A stretch of 64,000 bases of DNA from Deefgea chitinilytica (GCF_016881405.1 NZ_WOFE01000004.1:62001-126000); one strand, 5' to 3'. Shown: positions 25,742-35,329, counted from the stretch's first letter. Notes: generated by a model not told the origin, from the letters alone. Program-made: numbers and translations.

Positions 25742-25900
25742 GCTCAAGGTGGCGCGTAGGGTACAGTTTGTAGTCGATGTATATTCGCTTGGCTTTTGTT
25801 TTACTTGTCTTGTGTTCATATACTGTATCAATATTCGTTTTTTGATTTCGTAATTGCGCAACTCGGGCAATAATGAAAGCTCATTTTTGGGAGTCATATC

Positions 25901-27397
25901 ATGTTTGAATCGGCAGAGTTGGGGCATAAGCTAGACAAAGCGTCATATCAGACTTTTGAGGCCGAGTTGCGGCAAAGTTTATTGTCGATTCAGTATGATT
26001 TAAAACAGCGCGCAGATTTTCCGGTAGTAATTTTATTGGGCGGTGTTCCGACTGCAGGCAAAGGGGAAACCGCAAATTTATTGCTTGAATGGTTAGATCC
26101 GCGCCATATTGCCACACATGCGTTTGCCGAGCCCACCGATGAAGAGGCTGCTCGACCTCCATTTTGGCGTTACTGGCGAGTCTTGCCGCCCAAAGGCAAG
26201 ATGGCGATTTTGTTTGGCGGTTGGTACAGCGGCCCGATGTGGGATCATATGCAAGATCAGGCTGATCCTGCCGCTTATGAGCGAGAGCTGGCGAAAATTG
26301 TTCGCTTAGAGAAAATGCTGGCCGATGAAGGGGTTTTGGTGCTGAAATTTTGGCTGCACTTGCCCAAAGAACAGCTCAAAAAACGCCTGAAGAAGCTCAG
26401 TGCGGATCCACGTACTGCATGGCGCGTTGAAAAATCCGACGAGTGGTTTTTAAAAAATTACGATGAGATGATCGAGCGCTATCGTGATTTATTGCTACGT
26501 ACTAATTTGGCCGATGCGCCTTGGCGGGTGGTGGAAGGAACTGATGGTAACTATCGAAGTATTTCGGTTGGCCGCCAAATTGAAGAAGCCATTCGGCATC
26601 ATTTGCAGCGCGCTTCAGTGAAGCAAAATCGGGTCGATGCAGCGCCATTGATGCCCTCGATTGATGGAGTGCGCTTGCTTGATAAATTACCGCTGGATCA
26701 TGAATTAAGTAAAGAGGCTTATAAAATCCAGCTGGAAGAACTGCAAGGTCGTTTAAATCGTTTAACCCACCATGCCAAATTTAAAAATTTTTCGGTGGTG
26801 TGTGTATTTGAAGGGATGGATGCCGCAGGTAAAGGCGGTGCGATTCGCCGGATTACCGCGGCACTAGATGCACGGCAGTACCGCACGATTCCAATTGCCG
26901 CGCCAACTGAAGAAGAGCGCGCGCAGCCCTATTTATGGCGCTTCTGGCGTCATTTGCCACCGCATGGGCAGATTACCCTGTTTGACCGCTCTTGGTATGG
27001 TCGAGTTTTAGTTGAGCGTGTAGAAGGCTTTGCCAGTCGCGCAGATTGGATGCGTGCGTATGGTGAGATCAATGATTTTGAAGCACAAATTGGTGCGGCC
27101 AATGTGATTGTGGTGAAATTTTGGCTGGCGATTAGTAATGAAGAACAACTTAAGCGTTTTAAGGGGCGTGAAGCGATTGAGTATAAGCGCTTTAAAATTA
27201 CCGAAGAGGATTGGCGCAATCGGGACAAATGGGATGAGTATGTGAGCGCAGCCAGTGATTTAATTGAGCGTACCAGTACCCCTGCTGCTCCTTGGCATTT
27301 GATCGGCGCGAATAATAAGTATCACGCTCGGCTTGAAGTATTACGCCATTTATGTGAGCAAATTGAAGCCGCCCTGAATGTGAAAGGGCAAAAATAA
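25901..27397 (+). CDS. pap: Polyphosphate:AMP phosphotransferase (two-domain PPK2)
   Basis: Cytosolic enzyme of 498 residues that phosphorylates AMP to ADP using polyphosphate. It contains two fused PPK2 domains. The first has Walker A GGVPTAGKGE (residues 47-56) and RPPFWRYWRVLPPKGK. The second has EGMDAAGKGGAIRRITAALD and FDRSWYGRVLVERVEGFA. The tandem arrangement is diagnostic of class II PPK2 (Pap), as distinct from one-domain PPK2 enzymes. The next gene starts on the last base of its stop codon, so the two are coupled. Confidence 0.94.
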   Translation: MFESAELGHKLDKASYQTFEAELRQSLLSIQYDLKQRADFPVVILLGGVPTAGKGETANLLLEWLDPRHIATHAFAEPTDEEAARPPFWRYWRVLPPKGKMAILFGGWYSGPMWDHMQDQADPAAYERELAKIVRLEKMLADEGVLVLKFWLHLPKEQLKKRLKKLSADPRTAWRVEKSDEWFLKNYDEMIERYRDLLLRTNLADAPWRVVEGTDGNYRSISVGRQIEEAIRHHLQRASVKQNRVDAAPLMPSIDGVRLLDKLPLDHELSKEAYKIQLEELQGRLNRLTHHAKFKNFSVVCVFEGMDAAGKGGAIRRITAALDARQYRTIPIAAPTEEERAQPYLWRFWRHLPPHGQITLFDRSWYGRVLVERVEGFASRADWMRAYGEINDFEAQIGAANVIVVKFWLAISNEEQLKRFKGREAIEYKRFKITEEDWRNRDKWDEYVSAASDLIERTSTPAAPWHLIGANNKYHARLEVLRHLCEQIEAALNVKGQK

Positions 27398-27990
27398 TGC
27401 CACAGGCTTTATCTGCAGCGGCTCTGGAGCAGCTATTTACGCAAGCTCGCACTCATCATCATTGGTTGGCGCGCCCAGTACCGGATGAGCTATTGCATCG
27501 TTTGTATGACTTGCTCAAATTTGGCCCAACTTCGGCTAATTCGTGTCCAGCTCGTTTTGTCTTTATCAAGTCCGCAGAGGCCAAGGCAAGATTGCGGCCT
27601 TGTTTGTCGGAATCGAATATCGAACAAACGATGGCAGCACCAGTGACGGTGATTGTTGCGCATGATTTAACTTTTTTTGATGATCTGCCCGTTTTATACC
27701 CGCGCGCGGATGCGCGCAGTTGGTTTATCAATGGCAGCGCCGAAAAAATTAGCCGAACAGCTTTACAGAGCGCAACACTACAGGCTGCGTATTTGCTCAT
27801 CGCGGCGCGGAGTTTAGGTTTGGATTGCGGACCAATGGGCGGATTTAATCCCGCTTTAGTTGATGCGGAATTTTTAGCGGATCGTCAGTGGAAAAGTAAT
27901 TTACTGATTAATTTGGGTTATGGTGATGCGGAGCAATTACAGCCACGTGACCCACGTTTAAGTTTTGCCGAGGCTTGCCGGATAGAATAG
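27397..27990 (+). CDS. Nitroreductase-family reductase (RutE-like, malonic semialdehyde reductase type)
   Basis: FMN-dependent nitroreductase fold, 197 residues. Motifs RPVPDELLHRLYDLLKFGPTSANSCPARFVFI and LGLDCGPMGGFNPALVDAEF match the RutE/HadB-RutE group, which reduces malonic semialdehyde to 3-hydroxypropionate in uracil breakdown. No other rut genes are here, so the substrate may differ. Its ATG shares the last base of the pap stop codon (TAATG). Confidence 0.85.
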   Translation: MPQALSAAALEQLFTQARTHHHWLARPVPDELLHRLYDLLKFGPTSANSCPARFVFIKSAEAKARLRPCLSESNIEQTMAAPVTVIVAHDLTFFDDLPVLYPRADARSWFINGSAEKISRTALQSATLQAAYLLIAARSLGLDCGPMGGFNPALVDAEFLADRQWKSNLLINLGYGDAEQLQPRDPRLSFAEACRIE

Positions 27991-28104
27991 TTTTGCGGTG
28001 ACGATATTTAGCTTTCTAGCCGAAACATGGTTGCAGGCCGTTCAATTTACAGTTGTATTGTGTTGATATGTAGTGGTTGATTTATTCAGGGATTAAAAGA
28101 CAGC

Positions 28105-29184
28105 ATGGCGGATTGGAGTATTTGGCAAGCATTAGAAGAATGGCGCAATAAGCGGCATGAGCTCGATCCGGTATTTGCCTACGCAGGGGTTGCCCCGGAG
28201 CTTGATAGTCAAGCTAATCGAATCGCCCTCGATTTGCGCCGCAGTCCACCAACGCGCCCCTTATTGTCCGGTGACAAAGCCAAAGACGAAGAAGAAGTCG
28301 GGCGTTATAACGAGGCGTATTTTCGTCACTATGATGAGCCGCTAGATAAAGTCGAGCAATTATTGCGCCGACCTTGGGTACCGGAAGCGGGGCCGATTGC
28401 TGATTTGGTGCGTCAAGAATTAAAACGTATCCGTGACTTAATGCGTGAGCAACCGGGCACGCATCCTCAATTTGATGATTTAGATGGATTGATCCAGCAT
28501 TATCTGCATTTAGATCATCCGGCGGTCATGATCGATCCCGATGTATTGGCTGCTAGACGTCGAATGTTAATCGATGTGGCTGGATACCCGTTGCAGGTGC
28601 AGCACGCATTGAAAGATCCCTATAACGACAGTGTGCCACCACTAGCGAGTAGTCAGTTTCGCGATGTGTTACATGGCAAGATGGCCGAGTATTTGGAACA
28701 TAAATGGCTGCATTCGCGGGTCATTACGCATTGGTATATCAGTCTTGCTCTCGATGGTGCGCTGGCTCGTAAAAAACGGGATGCAACGGACGATACCCGG
28801 ATTGCGTCGATGATGAAGCGTCGTTGGCCCGCGCTGTCGATCATCACGCCTGGATTTGATCAGGCCGACCAAGTTTGGTATTTAGTGCTGACATTGATTG
28901 CGATTTGTTGTTTGTTTTTTGAGTTTTGGTGGATTGCTGGTGGTTTGATTTTTTGGCTGTACTTATCGGTCGGTGGTCATCAAAGAGAGCGCAAAGAAAT
29001 CGAAGCCCGTCGCGCTCAGTTGGCTGCGCGAGCAACCAGTATGAAAAATACCCGTGATCGTTTCGCTCAAAATCAAATGACACTCGAGCGTCTATCGTTT
29101 CAGTTGCGGCAACTGGATGAAAAAGGTGAGTATTTTGATGATACGGTGTTTGCTTTACTCAGCTTGCATCAGAGCGAAGCTTAG
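28105..29184 (+). CDS. Membrane protein of unknown function
   Basis: Protein of 359 residues that I cannot assign to a family. The first 250 residues are charged and helical with many Arg/Asp/Glu. Two close membrane helices lie at about 255-288 (VWYLVLTLIAICCLFFEFWW, then IAGGLIFWLYLSV). A cytosolic coiled-coil tail follows (KEIEARRAQLAARATSMKNT, then QMTLERLSFQLRQLDEKG). ATG after GGGATTAAAAGACAGC. It is isolated by a 114-bp gap upstream. The long charged domain tethered by a hairpin membrane anchor suggests an inner-membrane scaffold (speculative). Confidence 0.65.
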   Translation: MADWSIWQALEEWRNKRHELDPVFAYAGVAPELDSQANRIALDLRRSPPTRPLLSGDKAKDEEEVGRYNEAYFRHYDEPLDKVEQLLRRPWVPEAGPIADLVRQELKRIRDLMREQPGTHPQFDDLDGLIQHYLHLDHPAVMIDPDVLAARRRMLIDVAGYPLQVQHALKDPYNDSVPPLASSQFRDVLHGKMAEYLEHKWLHSRVITHWYISLALDGALARKKRDATDDTRIASMMKRRWPALSIITPGFDQADQVWYLVLTLIAICCLFFEFWWIAGGLIFWLYLSVGGHQRERKEIEARRAQLAARATSMKNTRDRFAQNQMTLERLSFQLRQLDEKGEYFDDTVFALLSLHQSEA

Positions 29185-29312
29185 CTTTAATTTTTCGCCG
29201 TTGCTAAAGCCAGCGCCAAGCAAGCTGAGCAAGGTTTGAAAAACCATAGTGACGATTGTGGATGTTTGCTCTGCTTGATTAATCTTGTACGCGAATACAT
29301 AATTTCTTGCTT

Positions 29313-29359
29313 GGTATATTTAGCTAGTTCTTATTTAGTAAGGGCTAGCTGAATATACT
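29313..29359 (+). repeat. 47-bp palindromic element, 21-bp stem with TTTAG loop
   Basis: Bases 29313-29333 pair with 29339-29359 throughout, including four G-U wobbles read on the plus strand, leaving the loop TTTAG (29334-29338). It lies between two convergent genes. Its dimensions and loop are identical to the element at 48412-48458, but the arm sequences differ. There is no T-tract, so it is not an ordinary terminator. Confidence 0.75.
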
Positions 29360-29364
29360 GTCTT

Positions 29365-30126
29365 CTATACGGTAGTGCCATCGACAAACATCAGTAGCTC
29401 GCCTGCTTGCATCGCTGTCCATGTTTCATTGTCGGTCAGTGGCTGTGTCGCAATCATCGCAACTCGGTCGTTGGGGGTGGTTTCGGTCGAGAAATCAACC
29501 GCCATATCCATATCTGATAAATGCGCCACCGTGAAGGGCGCTTGTCGCACAATATAATGTAGCGCAGTGCTGCAGTGGGCAAACAGTGTGTCACCGTCCG
29601 ACAGTAAAAAATTGCAAGTGCCATGCAGCGCTAATTGTTGTGCCAACTGCTTCATCGCCGCATGCAATTGAGCACGATTTGGCATTGCGCTAAATTGCTG
29701 TGAAAGCTGGTTCAGTATCCAGCAAAATGCGTGCTCACTATCGGTATTTCCGACGGTTTGAAAACGAGATTGGCCAAGCGCAGGCAAGTCAGTTAGGTTG
29801 CCATTGTGAGCGAAAATCCAATATCGCCCCCACAATTCGCGCTGAAATGGATGCGTGTTTGCCAGATTAATTTGGCCTTGTGTCGCTTTGCGAATGTGGG
29901 CGATGACATTTTTGCTTTTGATTGGATAGCTACGAACTAAGTCGGCGACGGGGCTGCTGATTGAAGGTAAATAATCCAAAAATAGCCGACAGCCATTGTC
30001 TTCAAAAAAAGCGATGCCCCAGCCATCTGCATGTTCATCGGTGAGCCCTCCACGGCAGCGAAATCCTTCAAATGAAAAGACGATGTCGGTTGGGGTATTG
30101 CAATTCATTCCGAGTAACTGGCACAT
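29365..30126 (-). CDS. Class II glutamine amidotransferase (YafJ-like)
   Basis: Protein of 253 residues with the Ntn-hydrolase glutaminase fold. Start ATG 30126 is preferred over an upstream alternative at 30135 because it places the nucleophile Cys directly after Met (MCQLLGMNCNTP) and AAGAGG is 9 nt away. Other landmarks are GLTDEHADGWGIAFFED, HIRKATQGQINLANTHPFQ and WIFAHNGNLTDL, the substrate and oxyanion regions. The partner synthase domain is absent, as usual in YafJ-type proteins, so the physiological reaction is unknown. Confidence 0.88.
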   Translation of the reverse strand: MCQLLGMNCNTPTDIVFSFEGFRCRGGLTDEHADGWGIAFFEDNGCRLFLDYLPSISSPVADLVRSYPIKSKNVIAHIRKATQGQINLANTHPFQRELWGRYWIFAHNGNLTDLPALGQSRFQTVGNTDSEHAFCWILNQLSQQFSAMPNRAQLHAAMKQLAQQLALHGTCNFLLSDGDTLFAHCSTALHYIVRQAPFTVAHLSDMDMAVDFSTETTPNDRVAMIATQPLTDNETWTAMQAGELLMFVDGTTV

Positions 30127-30229
30127 CGTCGGCAACCTCTTGATTCTATATATAAAAAGCGTAGACTAAAAATAGCAAGCCAAGGTGATTGACTGTCTTG
30201 ATGTTCATGGCTGGCAAAGGTTGTCTATC

Positions 30230-31663
30230 ATGCTCAGCACGATTGGAACTCGTACAGACTGGTCTGCTGTACGCAATAATGCGATTGCCTCTCCTGCCCA
30301 AGCTGGCGGTGGCGGGCTGTCCGCGACTCAAATTTACCAAATAAACCAACTTGATGCAGTGAGAAAAATAGGCCCATCGGCTTTAAGCGCGTCGGCGAGT
30401 TATTTTTCGCCGCAAAATAATTCAAGTTTCAATCCGGGTGGCAGTAGCGATGTTCGTCTCTCTGCCGCTGCGCGCACACAGTCTAGCTTGGCTGAATTTA
30501 AAAAGACACTCGAAACGGTTACGCTTAATCTGACAGCGCCTTTGCAAGCGCAAGTATCTAGTTCTGTTTCCAGTTCAATTTCAAATAGTGACGCCAAAGT
30601 ATTGAGTGCAAAAGCCTTACAGGGTGGAAAAACGCAGGCTGCACTGGATATTGAAGTCCAGCAATTGGCACAAAGTCAGCAAATCCAGTCTAAAAACTTC
30701 ACTCCTGCTGATGTGACTGTTGGTACTGGAAAACTAACGATTCAAAGTGGCGAATTAACGGCGACGGGTGGGCAGGTTTCGGGTGGTAGGGTGGTGACGA
30801 TCACGATTGATGGCCGTAATAATACCCTGGCAGGCATCGCAGAGGCGATCAACCGTAGCGACGCGAAAGTGAGTGCCCAAGTCGTTCGTGATGCGTCTGG
30901 CAGCCGTTTACAACTCACTGGGCAAGAAACGGGCGCAGCGAATGCGTTTACGGTTAGCGTGCAAGATGGCGACGATAACAATAATACCGACGAGAGTGGC
31001 TTGTCTGCGCTACGATTTGACGCGGTCAGTACGCCGCCGAATCGTCTGGCTCAAGATGCTAAGTTGCGTATCGGCGAGCGCGATGTCATCGCGCAAAGCA
31101 ATACTGTCAGCGATAGCAGTAGCAATTTACAGTTGCAGTTGTTTACAGAAGGAAAAGCGAGTGTCGCGTTGAGCCGAGATAGCGCGGCGGTGACAAGTAA
31201 GGCGGTCGATTTAGTCGCTAATTACAATAAAGTACGCGAGCAATTATTGGCGATTGATGATAGTAGTGCACGCCGAGAATTGAAAAATTTAGATGATAGT
31301 TTCAAAGGGCTTAGCGTGAACACGGGCGGGGAGCGCTTAGTGAGCGCTGATTTGGGCTTGAGTCGCGATGTGACTGGCAAGTTATTTATTAATGAAACAC
31401 GCTTGAGCCAGCAAGCTTTGAGCAAGCCCGAGGCGAGTAATGATTTAATCAATACTGCTGTTGATAAATTAAGCACCCAATTGAATGCAAGTTTGAATGA
31501 GCGTGGCAGTCTGGTATCGACGATTAAAGTGATTCGCGATAGTCGTGGCGTGCAAGCCGGTGTGAGTTCTTTGCTGCAATCGTTTGGTAGTGGCGGCGAT
31601 ATTATGTTGAATCGGCGTGCGACTGGGGGAATACAGCAGTATTTGCTGGTGGCTGGGTTTTAG
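30230..31663 (+). CDS. Orphan FliD-like (flagellar cap-like) protein
   Basis: Protein of 477 residues. Start ATG 30230 follows AAAGG with 9 nt spacing; the frame is open from 30185. Residues about 105-350 follow the FliD layout: VQQLAQSQQIQSKNF, then TIDGRNNTLAGIAEAINRSD, then VVRDASGSRLQLTGQETGA (D2/D3 head region), then DAKLRIGERDVIAQSNTVSD and a beta-strand/fV-x-x-Y-N motif (VDLVANYNKVREQLL). The Asn/Ser-rich N-terminal 90 residues and the C-terminus do not look like normal FliD ends. No other flagellar gene is in the window. It may cap an unusual filament or be a domesticated paralogue. Confidence 0.72.
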   Translation: MLSTIGTRTDWSAVRNNAIASPAQAGGGGLSATQIYQINQLDAVRKIGPSALSASASYFSPQNNSSFNPGGSSDVRLSAAARTQSSLAEFKKTLETVTLNLTAPLQAQVSSSVSSSISNSDAKVLSAKALQGGKTQAALDIEVQQLAQSQQIQSKNFTPADVTVGTGKLTIQSGELTATGGQVSGGRVVTITIDGRNNTLAGIAEAINRSDAKVSAQVVRDASGSRLQLTGQETGAANAFTVSVQDGDDNNNTDESGLSALRFDAVSTPPNRLAQDAKLRIGERDVIAQSNTVSDSSSNLQLQLFTEGKASVALSRDSAAVTSKAVDLVANYNKVREQLLAIDDSSARRELKNLDDSFKGLSVNTGGERLVSADLGLSRDVTGKLFINETRLSQQALSKPEASNDLINTAVDKLSTQLNASLNERGSLVSTIKVIRDSRGVQAGVSSLLQSFGSGGDIMLNRRATGGIQQYLLVAGF

Positions 31664-31706
31664 TCACCCTAGTAGTTACTGCGCGCGTTTTCTCTGTTCG
31701 TAAAAG

Positions 31707-31739
31707 CAAAGCCCGTTCTATTAGTAGATACGGGCTTTG
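31707..31739. terminator. Bidirectional terminator between the FliD-like gene and fabI
   Basis: CAAAGCCCGT / ACGGGCTTTG stem, with an inner CTA-TTAG-TAG extension, between convergent genes. Weak T tracts exist on both sides. Confidence 0.65.
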
Positions 31740-31758
31740 TTCTGATTGTGTTTTAAAC

Positions 31759-32544
31759 TTAGCCAGCTAAAGCGCCTGCGCCGATGCTAAAACCCATGTC
31801 AACGTGCAAGATTTCTCCGGTCATACCTGAGCACAAGTCAGACAATAAGAACGCCGTCACATTGCCGACTTCTTCCTTGGTCACATTGCGTTTTGAAGGC
31901 GTGGCTTCGGCTGCGCCTTTGAGCAATTTACCAAAGTCAGAAATCCCTGCCGCAGCCAATGTTTTGATTGGACCAGCTGAAACACCATTTACGCGAATCT
32001 CTTTGCTCGTGCCTAAAGCAGCAGCCATATAGCGAACATTCGCTTCAAGGCTGGCTTTTGCCAAACCCATTACGTTGTAGTTAGGAATTGCACGCTCTGC
32101 ACCTAGATAAGACATCGTTACCAAAGATGATTTTTCATTCAACATTGGGCGAGCTGCTTTGGCTAGCGCAGCAAAGCTGTATGAGCTGATGTCATGCGCA
32201 ATTTTGAAATTTTCGCGCGTTACGGCATCAAGGTAATCGCCTTTTAGGGCATCACGTGGTGCAAAGCCAATCGAGTGAACGATACCGTCAAATGTCGGCC
32301 AAAATTCTGCTAAAGCAGGGAATAAGGCTTCAATTTGTTCGTCGCTGCTCACATCACAGGGCAATACAATGTTGGAATCAAAATCAGCGGCTAGTTTCAC
32401 CACGCGATCTTTAAGGTCTTCACCGACGTAGGTGAATGCCAGTTCAGCACCTTCACGGCGGCAAGCTTCAGCAATACCGTAGGCAATGGAACGGTCTGAT
32501 AATAGACCACAAATTAAGATTTTTTTATTAGCGAGAAACCCCAT
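31759..32544 (-). CDS. fabI: Enoyl-ACP reductase (NADH), FabI
   Basis: Short-chain dehydrogenase of 261 residues catalysing the last step of fatty acid elongation. Motifs: [16 protein letters not shown] (nucleotide binding, FabI-type spacing), [16 protein letters not shown], and the catalytic Tyr/Lys pair in [18 protein letters not shown] (Y-x6-K). Target of triclosan-type inhibitors in its family. Cytosolic. The last residues SIGAGALAG are typical of this clade. Confidence 0.95.
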   Translation of the reverse strand: MGFLANKKILICGLLSDRSIAYGIAEACRREGAELAFTYVGEDLKDRVVKLAADFDSNIVLPCDVSSDEQIEALFPALAEFWPTFDGIVHSIGFAPRDALKGDYLDAVTRENFKIAHDISSYSFAALAKAARPMLNEKSSLVTMSYLGAERAIPNYNVMGLAKASLEANVRYMAAALGTSKEIRVNGVSAGPIKTLAAAGISDFGKLLKGAAEATPSKRNVTKEEVGNVTAFLLSDLCSGMTGEILHVDMGFSIGAGALAG

Positions 32545-32604
32545 GGGGCGACATCCTTGCTTATGCGAATTTCGCGATTATATGATGAAATCGCTTTTTT
32601 GGGT

Positions 32605-33624
32605 TTAGTTCAGTGTGTACGGCAGGCTTAATTGCGTCAGTTTTGGGCCGTTTGCGTCATGTAAATGCAGACCTTGCTCAATACTGGCGATTTGTGCCAC
32701 CACTAAAACCTCTGTGCCACCTTGTGGGGCAGGCGCTGCGAGCATGATTTTGCCACTGGCTTGCCCATTCATTTCGGGGCTGTAAACATCTTGCCCAGCG
32801 ACGACGTCGAGGCTATCTACATGCATACGATAAGTGCGACGTTTCAGTTTGCCTAGATATTGAGTGCGCGCCACAATTTCTTGACCGGGGTAGCAGCCCT
32901 TGGTAAAGCTCACGCCACCAATTAGCTCCAGATTGGTCATTTGCGGAACGAATTCTTCTTGAGTCGCGGCGGTAATCCACGGCGCACCAGCACGAATTTC
33001 GGTCAGTTGCCAGACTGCGCTTCCTGCTGCAATTGCGCCATGAGCGATAAGTTGCTCCCAAATTAATGGCATTGCAGCTGGGCTAGCCATGATTTGAAAA
33101 CGTGCGCCTTCTAAGCCAATCACACTGGCATGATCATGATGTTGCACTTCAAGTACCGCTGGTGCTGTCGCAAATAGTTTTGTGATCAAGCTGGCTGCAT
33201 GTGGGCCAGCTAAGCCGATTTGCACTAGTTGATCGTTGGCATCGCTCACTTTGGTTTTGCTGCGCATAATAAACATTGCCAGTCGTTTTTGAACCGCGGC
33301 TTGTAGTTCAGCGGCAATCTGCAATATGAAATCGTCGCCTTGGCGAGAAATCAAAAAGCTCGCTTGCATGCGGCCTTTCGGTGTTGAATAGCTAGAATAT
33401 TGTGCGGTATTGTTGTTCAGCGCGCGTATATCGCTCGACAGTTGGCCTTGTAGGAAGGCTTGGCTGTCTTCTCCCTGAAAACGGATCAAACCATATTGCA
33501 GTAATGGGCAACAAACGGCGCTGCTTTCTAGCGCTTCGAGTTCGTTTTTTGCATCAGCAAAGTAAACATTATTCTCGCCTTCGATGGTTGCACCTGCTTG
33601 AAGTAGAAAATCGTTCCAGTTCAT
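32605..33624 (-). CDS. ygfZ: Folate-binding protein YgfZ (Fe-S cluster maintenance)
   Basis: Protein of 339 residues related to the glycine cleavage T-protein, needed for folate-dependent repair or insertion of Fe-S clusters, for example in MiaB. The signature with the reactive Cys is FTKGCYPGQEIVARTQYLGK. The start ATG 33624 has AGGAAAG 5 nt upstream; a TTG at 33645 would add seven residues. The N-terminal QGEDSQAFLQGQLSSDI region matches the family. Confidence 0.92.
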   Translation of the reverse strand: MNWNDFLLQAGATIEGENNVYFADAKNELEALESSAVCCPLLQYGLIRFQGEDSQAFLQGQLSSDIRALNNNTAQYSSYSTPKGRMQASFLISRQGDDFILQIAAELQAAVQKRLAMFIMRSKTKVSDANDQLVQIGLAGPHAASLITKLFATAPAVLEVQHHDHASVIGLEGARFQIMASPAAMPLIWEQLIAHGAIAAGSAVWQLTEIRAGAPWITAATQEEFVPQMTNLELIGGVSFTKGCYPGQEIVARTQYLGKLKRRTYRMHVDSLDVVAGQDVYSPEMNGQASGKIMLAAPAPQGGTEVLVVAQIASIEQGLHLHDANGPKLTQLSLPYTLN

Positions 33625-33655
33625 TGCATCTTTCCTATTGAGCAAAAAGTAAGTA

Positions 33656-33674
33656 CGCCCCGTAAAACGGGGCG
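33656..33674 (-). terminator. Hairpin between the AsmA-like gene and ygfZ
   Basis: CGCCCCGT / ACGGGGCG, 8-bp perfect stem, 27 nt after the stop of the AsmA-like gene. A short T stretch lies about 10 nt further on the minus strand, so termination efficiency is uncertain. Confidence 0.5.
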
Positions 33675-33700
33675 CAAAGGCATATACTTAGTTTAACGGA

Positions 33701-34975
33701 TTATTCCGTGATTTCGTCTTTGCTAGGGGCGGTATTGTTGATAGTTTCACTTTGTGGCCGGTTTGCACCTTCACTACGCAACTCAGGAGCCGACAGCAAA
33801 CCAGCGATGCTGAGATTATTACTTACAATAATTGCCCCTGCTGCTAACTGCGAGGCGACCGAGCCTGAAATTTTTCCATTTTGAATGACGACATTACCCC
33901 GCGAACGTAGTTTGCCTGACTCAAGTATCAGGTTGCTAAGCTTGATTGAATTGCTATTGATAGCAATACCCCCTGCTAGTGAGCTGAAATTAGTTTGGCC
34001 CCCACGGCGTAATACAGTTGGGCTTTGCGATTTTAATGGGGTGATTAAATCAAAGTTATGTAAGGTGCCGTCTTGGATGATAAACCGTCCTTGAATTTGT
34101 GGTTCTTTAAACAGTTGATGGTAAGAAGGGCTCTGATATTTGAACGTGACATCGCTGTTCATCCGACCAGTACTGCGGGTGATTGGGCTAAAAATGGTCA
34201 TGAGCGGCTCTACATTGATGCTCTTGCTAAAAAGTTGCCCTGTAAGCACCCATTCTTGGCCCCATGAAAGCTGTGCGCTACCTGTTACGATGCCACCATA
34301 GATATCTCCACGAATATCTGGGATTTGCAAACCATCGGCATTGGCGGTGCCCATCAGCTTAAGGAAGTCAAATTTCACTGGATAAGTAAACGGTAGCTCC
34401 CAGCCTTTAGCATTAAATTGCACTTTAAATTCACCTGCTGACGCCGGTTGCACTTGAATTTCTGCGCGACCTTGGTCGGCACGAATCACTAAGTCGCCGA
34501 TGCTGCCATCAGGGTTGAAGTGTAATTCACCATCGACCGGTCCTACGGTACTTGATTCGAGTTTAACTGAGGCTTGCTCTAGTTTTAGCCGATCAATTTG
34601 GACTCCTTTGTTGGAGTCGGATTTGATACGATTGGGTAAATCCAGCGCAAAACGACGTGAAAAGGTTGCATTGCGTATCGTGACGTCACGAATTGATTTG
34701 CTAAAATTCAGCAGGTTGTAGCTGGTTACCGGAATAAGTACTTCAGCAATTTGAGCGGCATCAGCTGAATCGATAACCACGTTGCGTAAAGTAAAAACAG
34801 GAGCAGGCTGATAGCTAAATTCAATTTTAGCGATTGTGGTTTTGCCACCATTGATGGTGCTAAGTGTATTTTCTAGATCGCTTTTGAAGGCATCGTAAGG
34901 AAATACGAGCGGCAAGGCCGCCGCAAGACCAATAATAACAGCGCCGCCGATAAGTATATTTTTTGGATTAGGCAT
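33701..34975 (-). CDS. AsmA-like envelope protein
   Basis: Protein of 424 residues with one N-terminal membrane helix (NILIGGAVIIGLAAALPLVF) and a long periplasmic beta-rich region. The N-terminal LENTLSTINGGKTTIAKIEF resembles the start of AsmA-type lipid-transfer proteins. The C-terminal half carries repeats such as GTANADGLQIPDIRGDIYGG, GRFIIQDGTLHNFDLI and GKLRSRGNVVIQNGKISGSV, which match the AsmA C-terminal domain (NxTG-like beta strands). A role in envelope lipid transport is inferred from the family. Confidence 0.8.
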   Translation of the reverse strand: MPNPKNILIGGAVIIGLAAALPLVFPYDAFKSDLENTLSTINGGKTTIAKIEFSYQPAPVFTLRNVVIDSADAAQIAEVLIPVTSYNLLNFSKSIRDVTIRNATFSRRFALDLPNRIKSDSNKGVQIDRLKLEQASVKLESSTVGPVDGELHFNPDGSIGDLVIRADQGRAEIQVQPASAGEFKVQFNAKGWELPFTYPVKFDFLKLMGTANADGLQIPDIRGDIYGGIVTGSAQLSWGQEWVLTGQLFSKSINVEPLMTIFSPITRSTGRMNSDVTFKYQSPSYHQLFKEPQIQGRFIIQDGTLHNFDLITPLKSQSPTVLRRGGQTNFSSLAGGIAINSNSIKLSNLILESGKLRSRGNVVIQNGKISGSVASQLAAGAIIVSNNLSIAGLLSAPELRSEGANRPQSETINNTAPSKDEITE

Positions 34976-35004
34976 CTTTAGTCGATAAAATTGTTAGGTT
35001 ATTC

Positions 35005-35033
35005 TTGACTACACCGTGGAGGGTGGCTATTAT
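35005..35033 (+). promoter_or_regulatory. Promoter of the tRNA-Asn cluster
   Basis: TTGACT (35005-35010) and TATTAT (35028-35033) with 17-bp spacing, about 16 bp before the first tRNA. The interval following the -10 is C-rich (ACGCCTCC), not the extreme GC discriminator of stringent promoters. Confidence 0.75.
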
Positions 35034-35049
35034 ACGCCTCCTAAGCAAT

Positions 35050-35125
35050 TCCTCGATAGCTCAGTCGGTAGAGCAACGGACTGTTAATCCGTGTGTCCCT
35101 GGTTCGAACCCAGGTCGAGGAGCCA
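35050..35125 (+). tRNA. tRNA-Asn (GUU), copy 1
   Basis: 76 nt with encoded CCA. Acceptor stem TCCTCGA / TCGAGGA, anticodon GTT at 35093-35095 in loop CTGTTAA, and T arm CCTGG-TTCGAAC-CCAGG. Copies 2 and 3 differ only by G in place of A in the T loop. Confidence 0.97.
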
Positions 35126-35189
35126 AGAATACCGAAGTTGTTATAGTAATAGCAACATCAAAACGATTTGATCGTAAGTTTAGATCAAT

Positions 35190-35265
35190 TCCTCGATAGC
35201 TCAGTCGGTAGAGCAACGGACTGTTAATCCGTGTGTCCCTGGTTCGAGCCCAGGTCGAGGAGCCA
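35190..35265 (+). tRNA. tRNA-Asn (GUU), copy 2
   Basis: Same cloverleaf as copy 1, with T-loop TTCGAGC instead of TTCGAAC. CCA encoded. The spacer before it (64 bp) ends TTTAGATCAAT, shared with the spacer before copy 3, showing tandem duplication of a 140-bp unit. Confidence 0.97.
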
Positions 35266-35329
35266 AACATACCGAAGTTGTTACCATTGTAGTGACAATA
35301 AACTGATTTGATCATTATTTTAGATCAAT

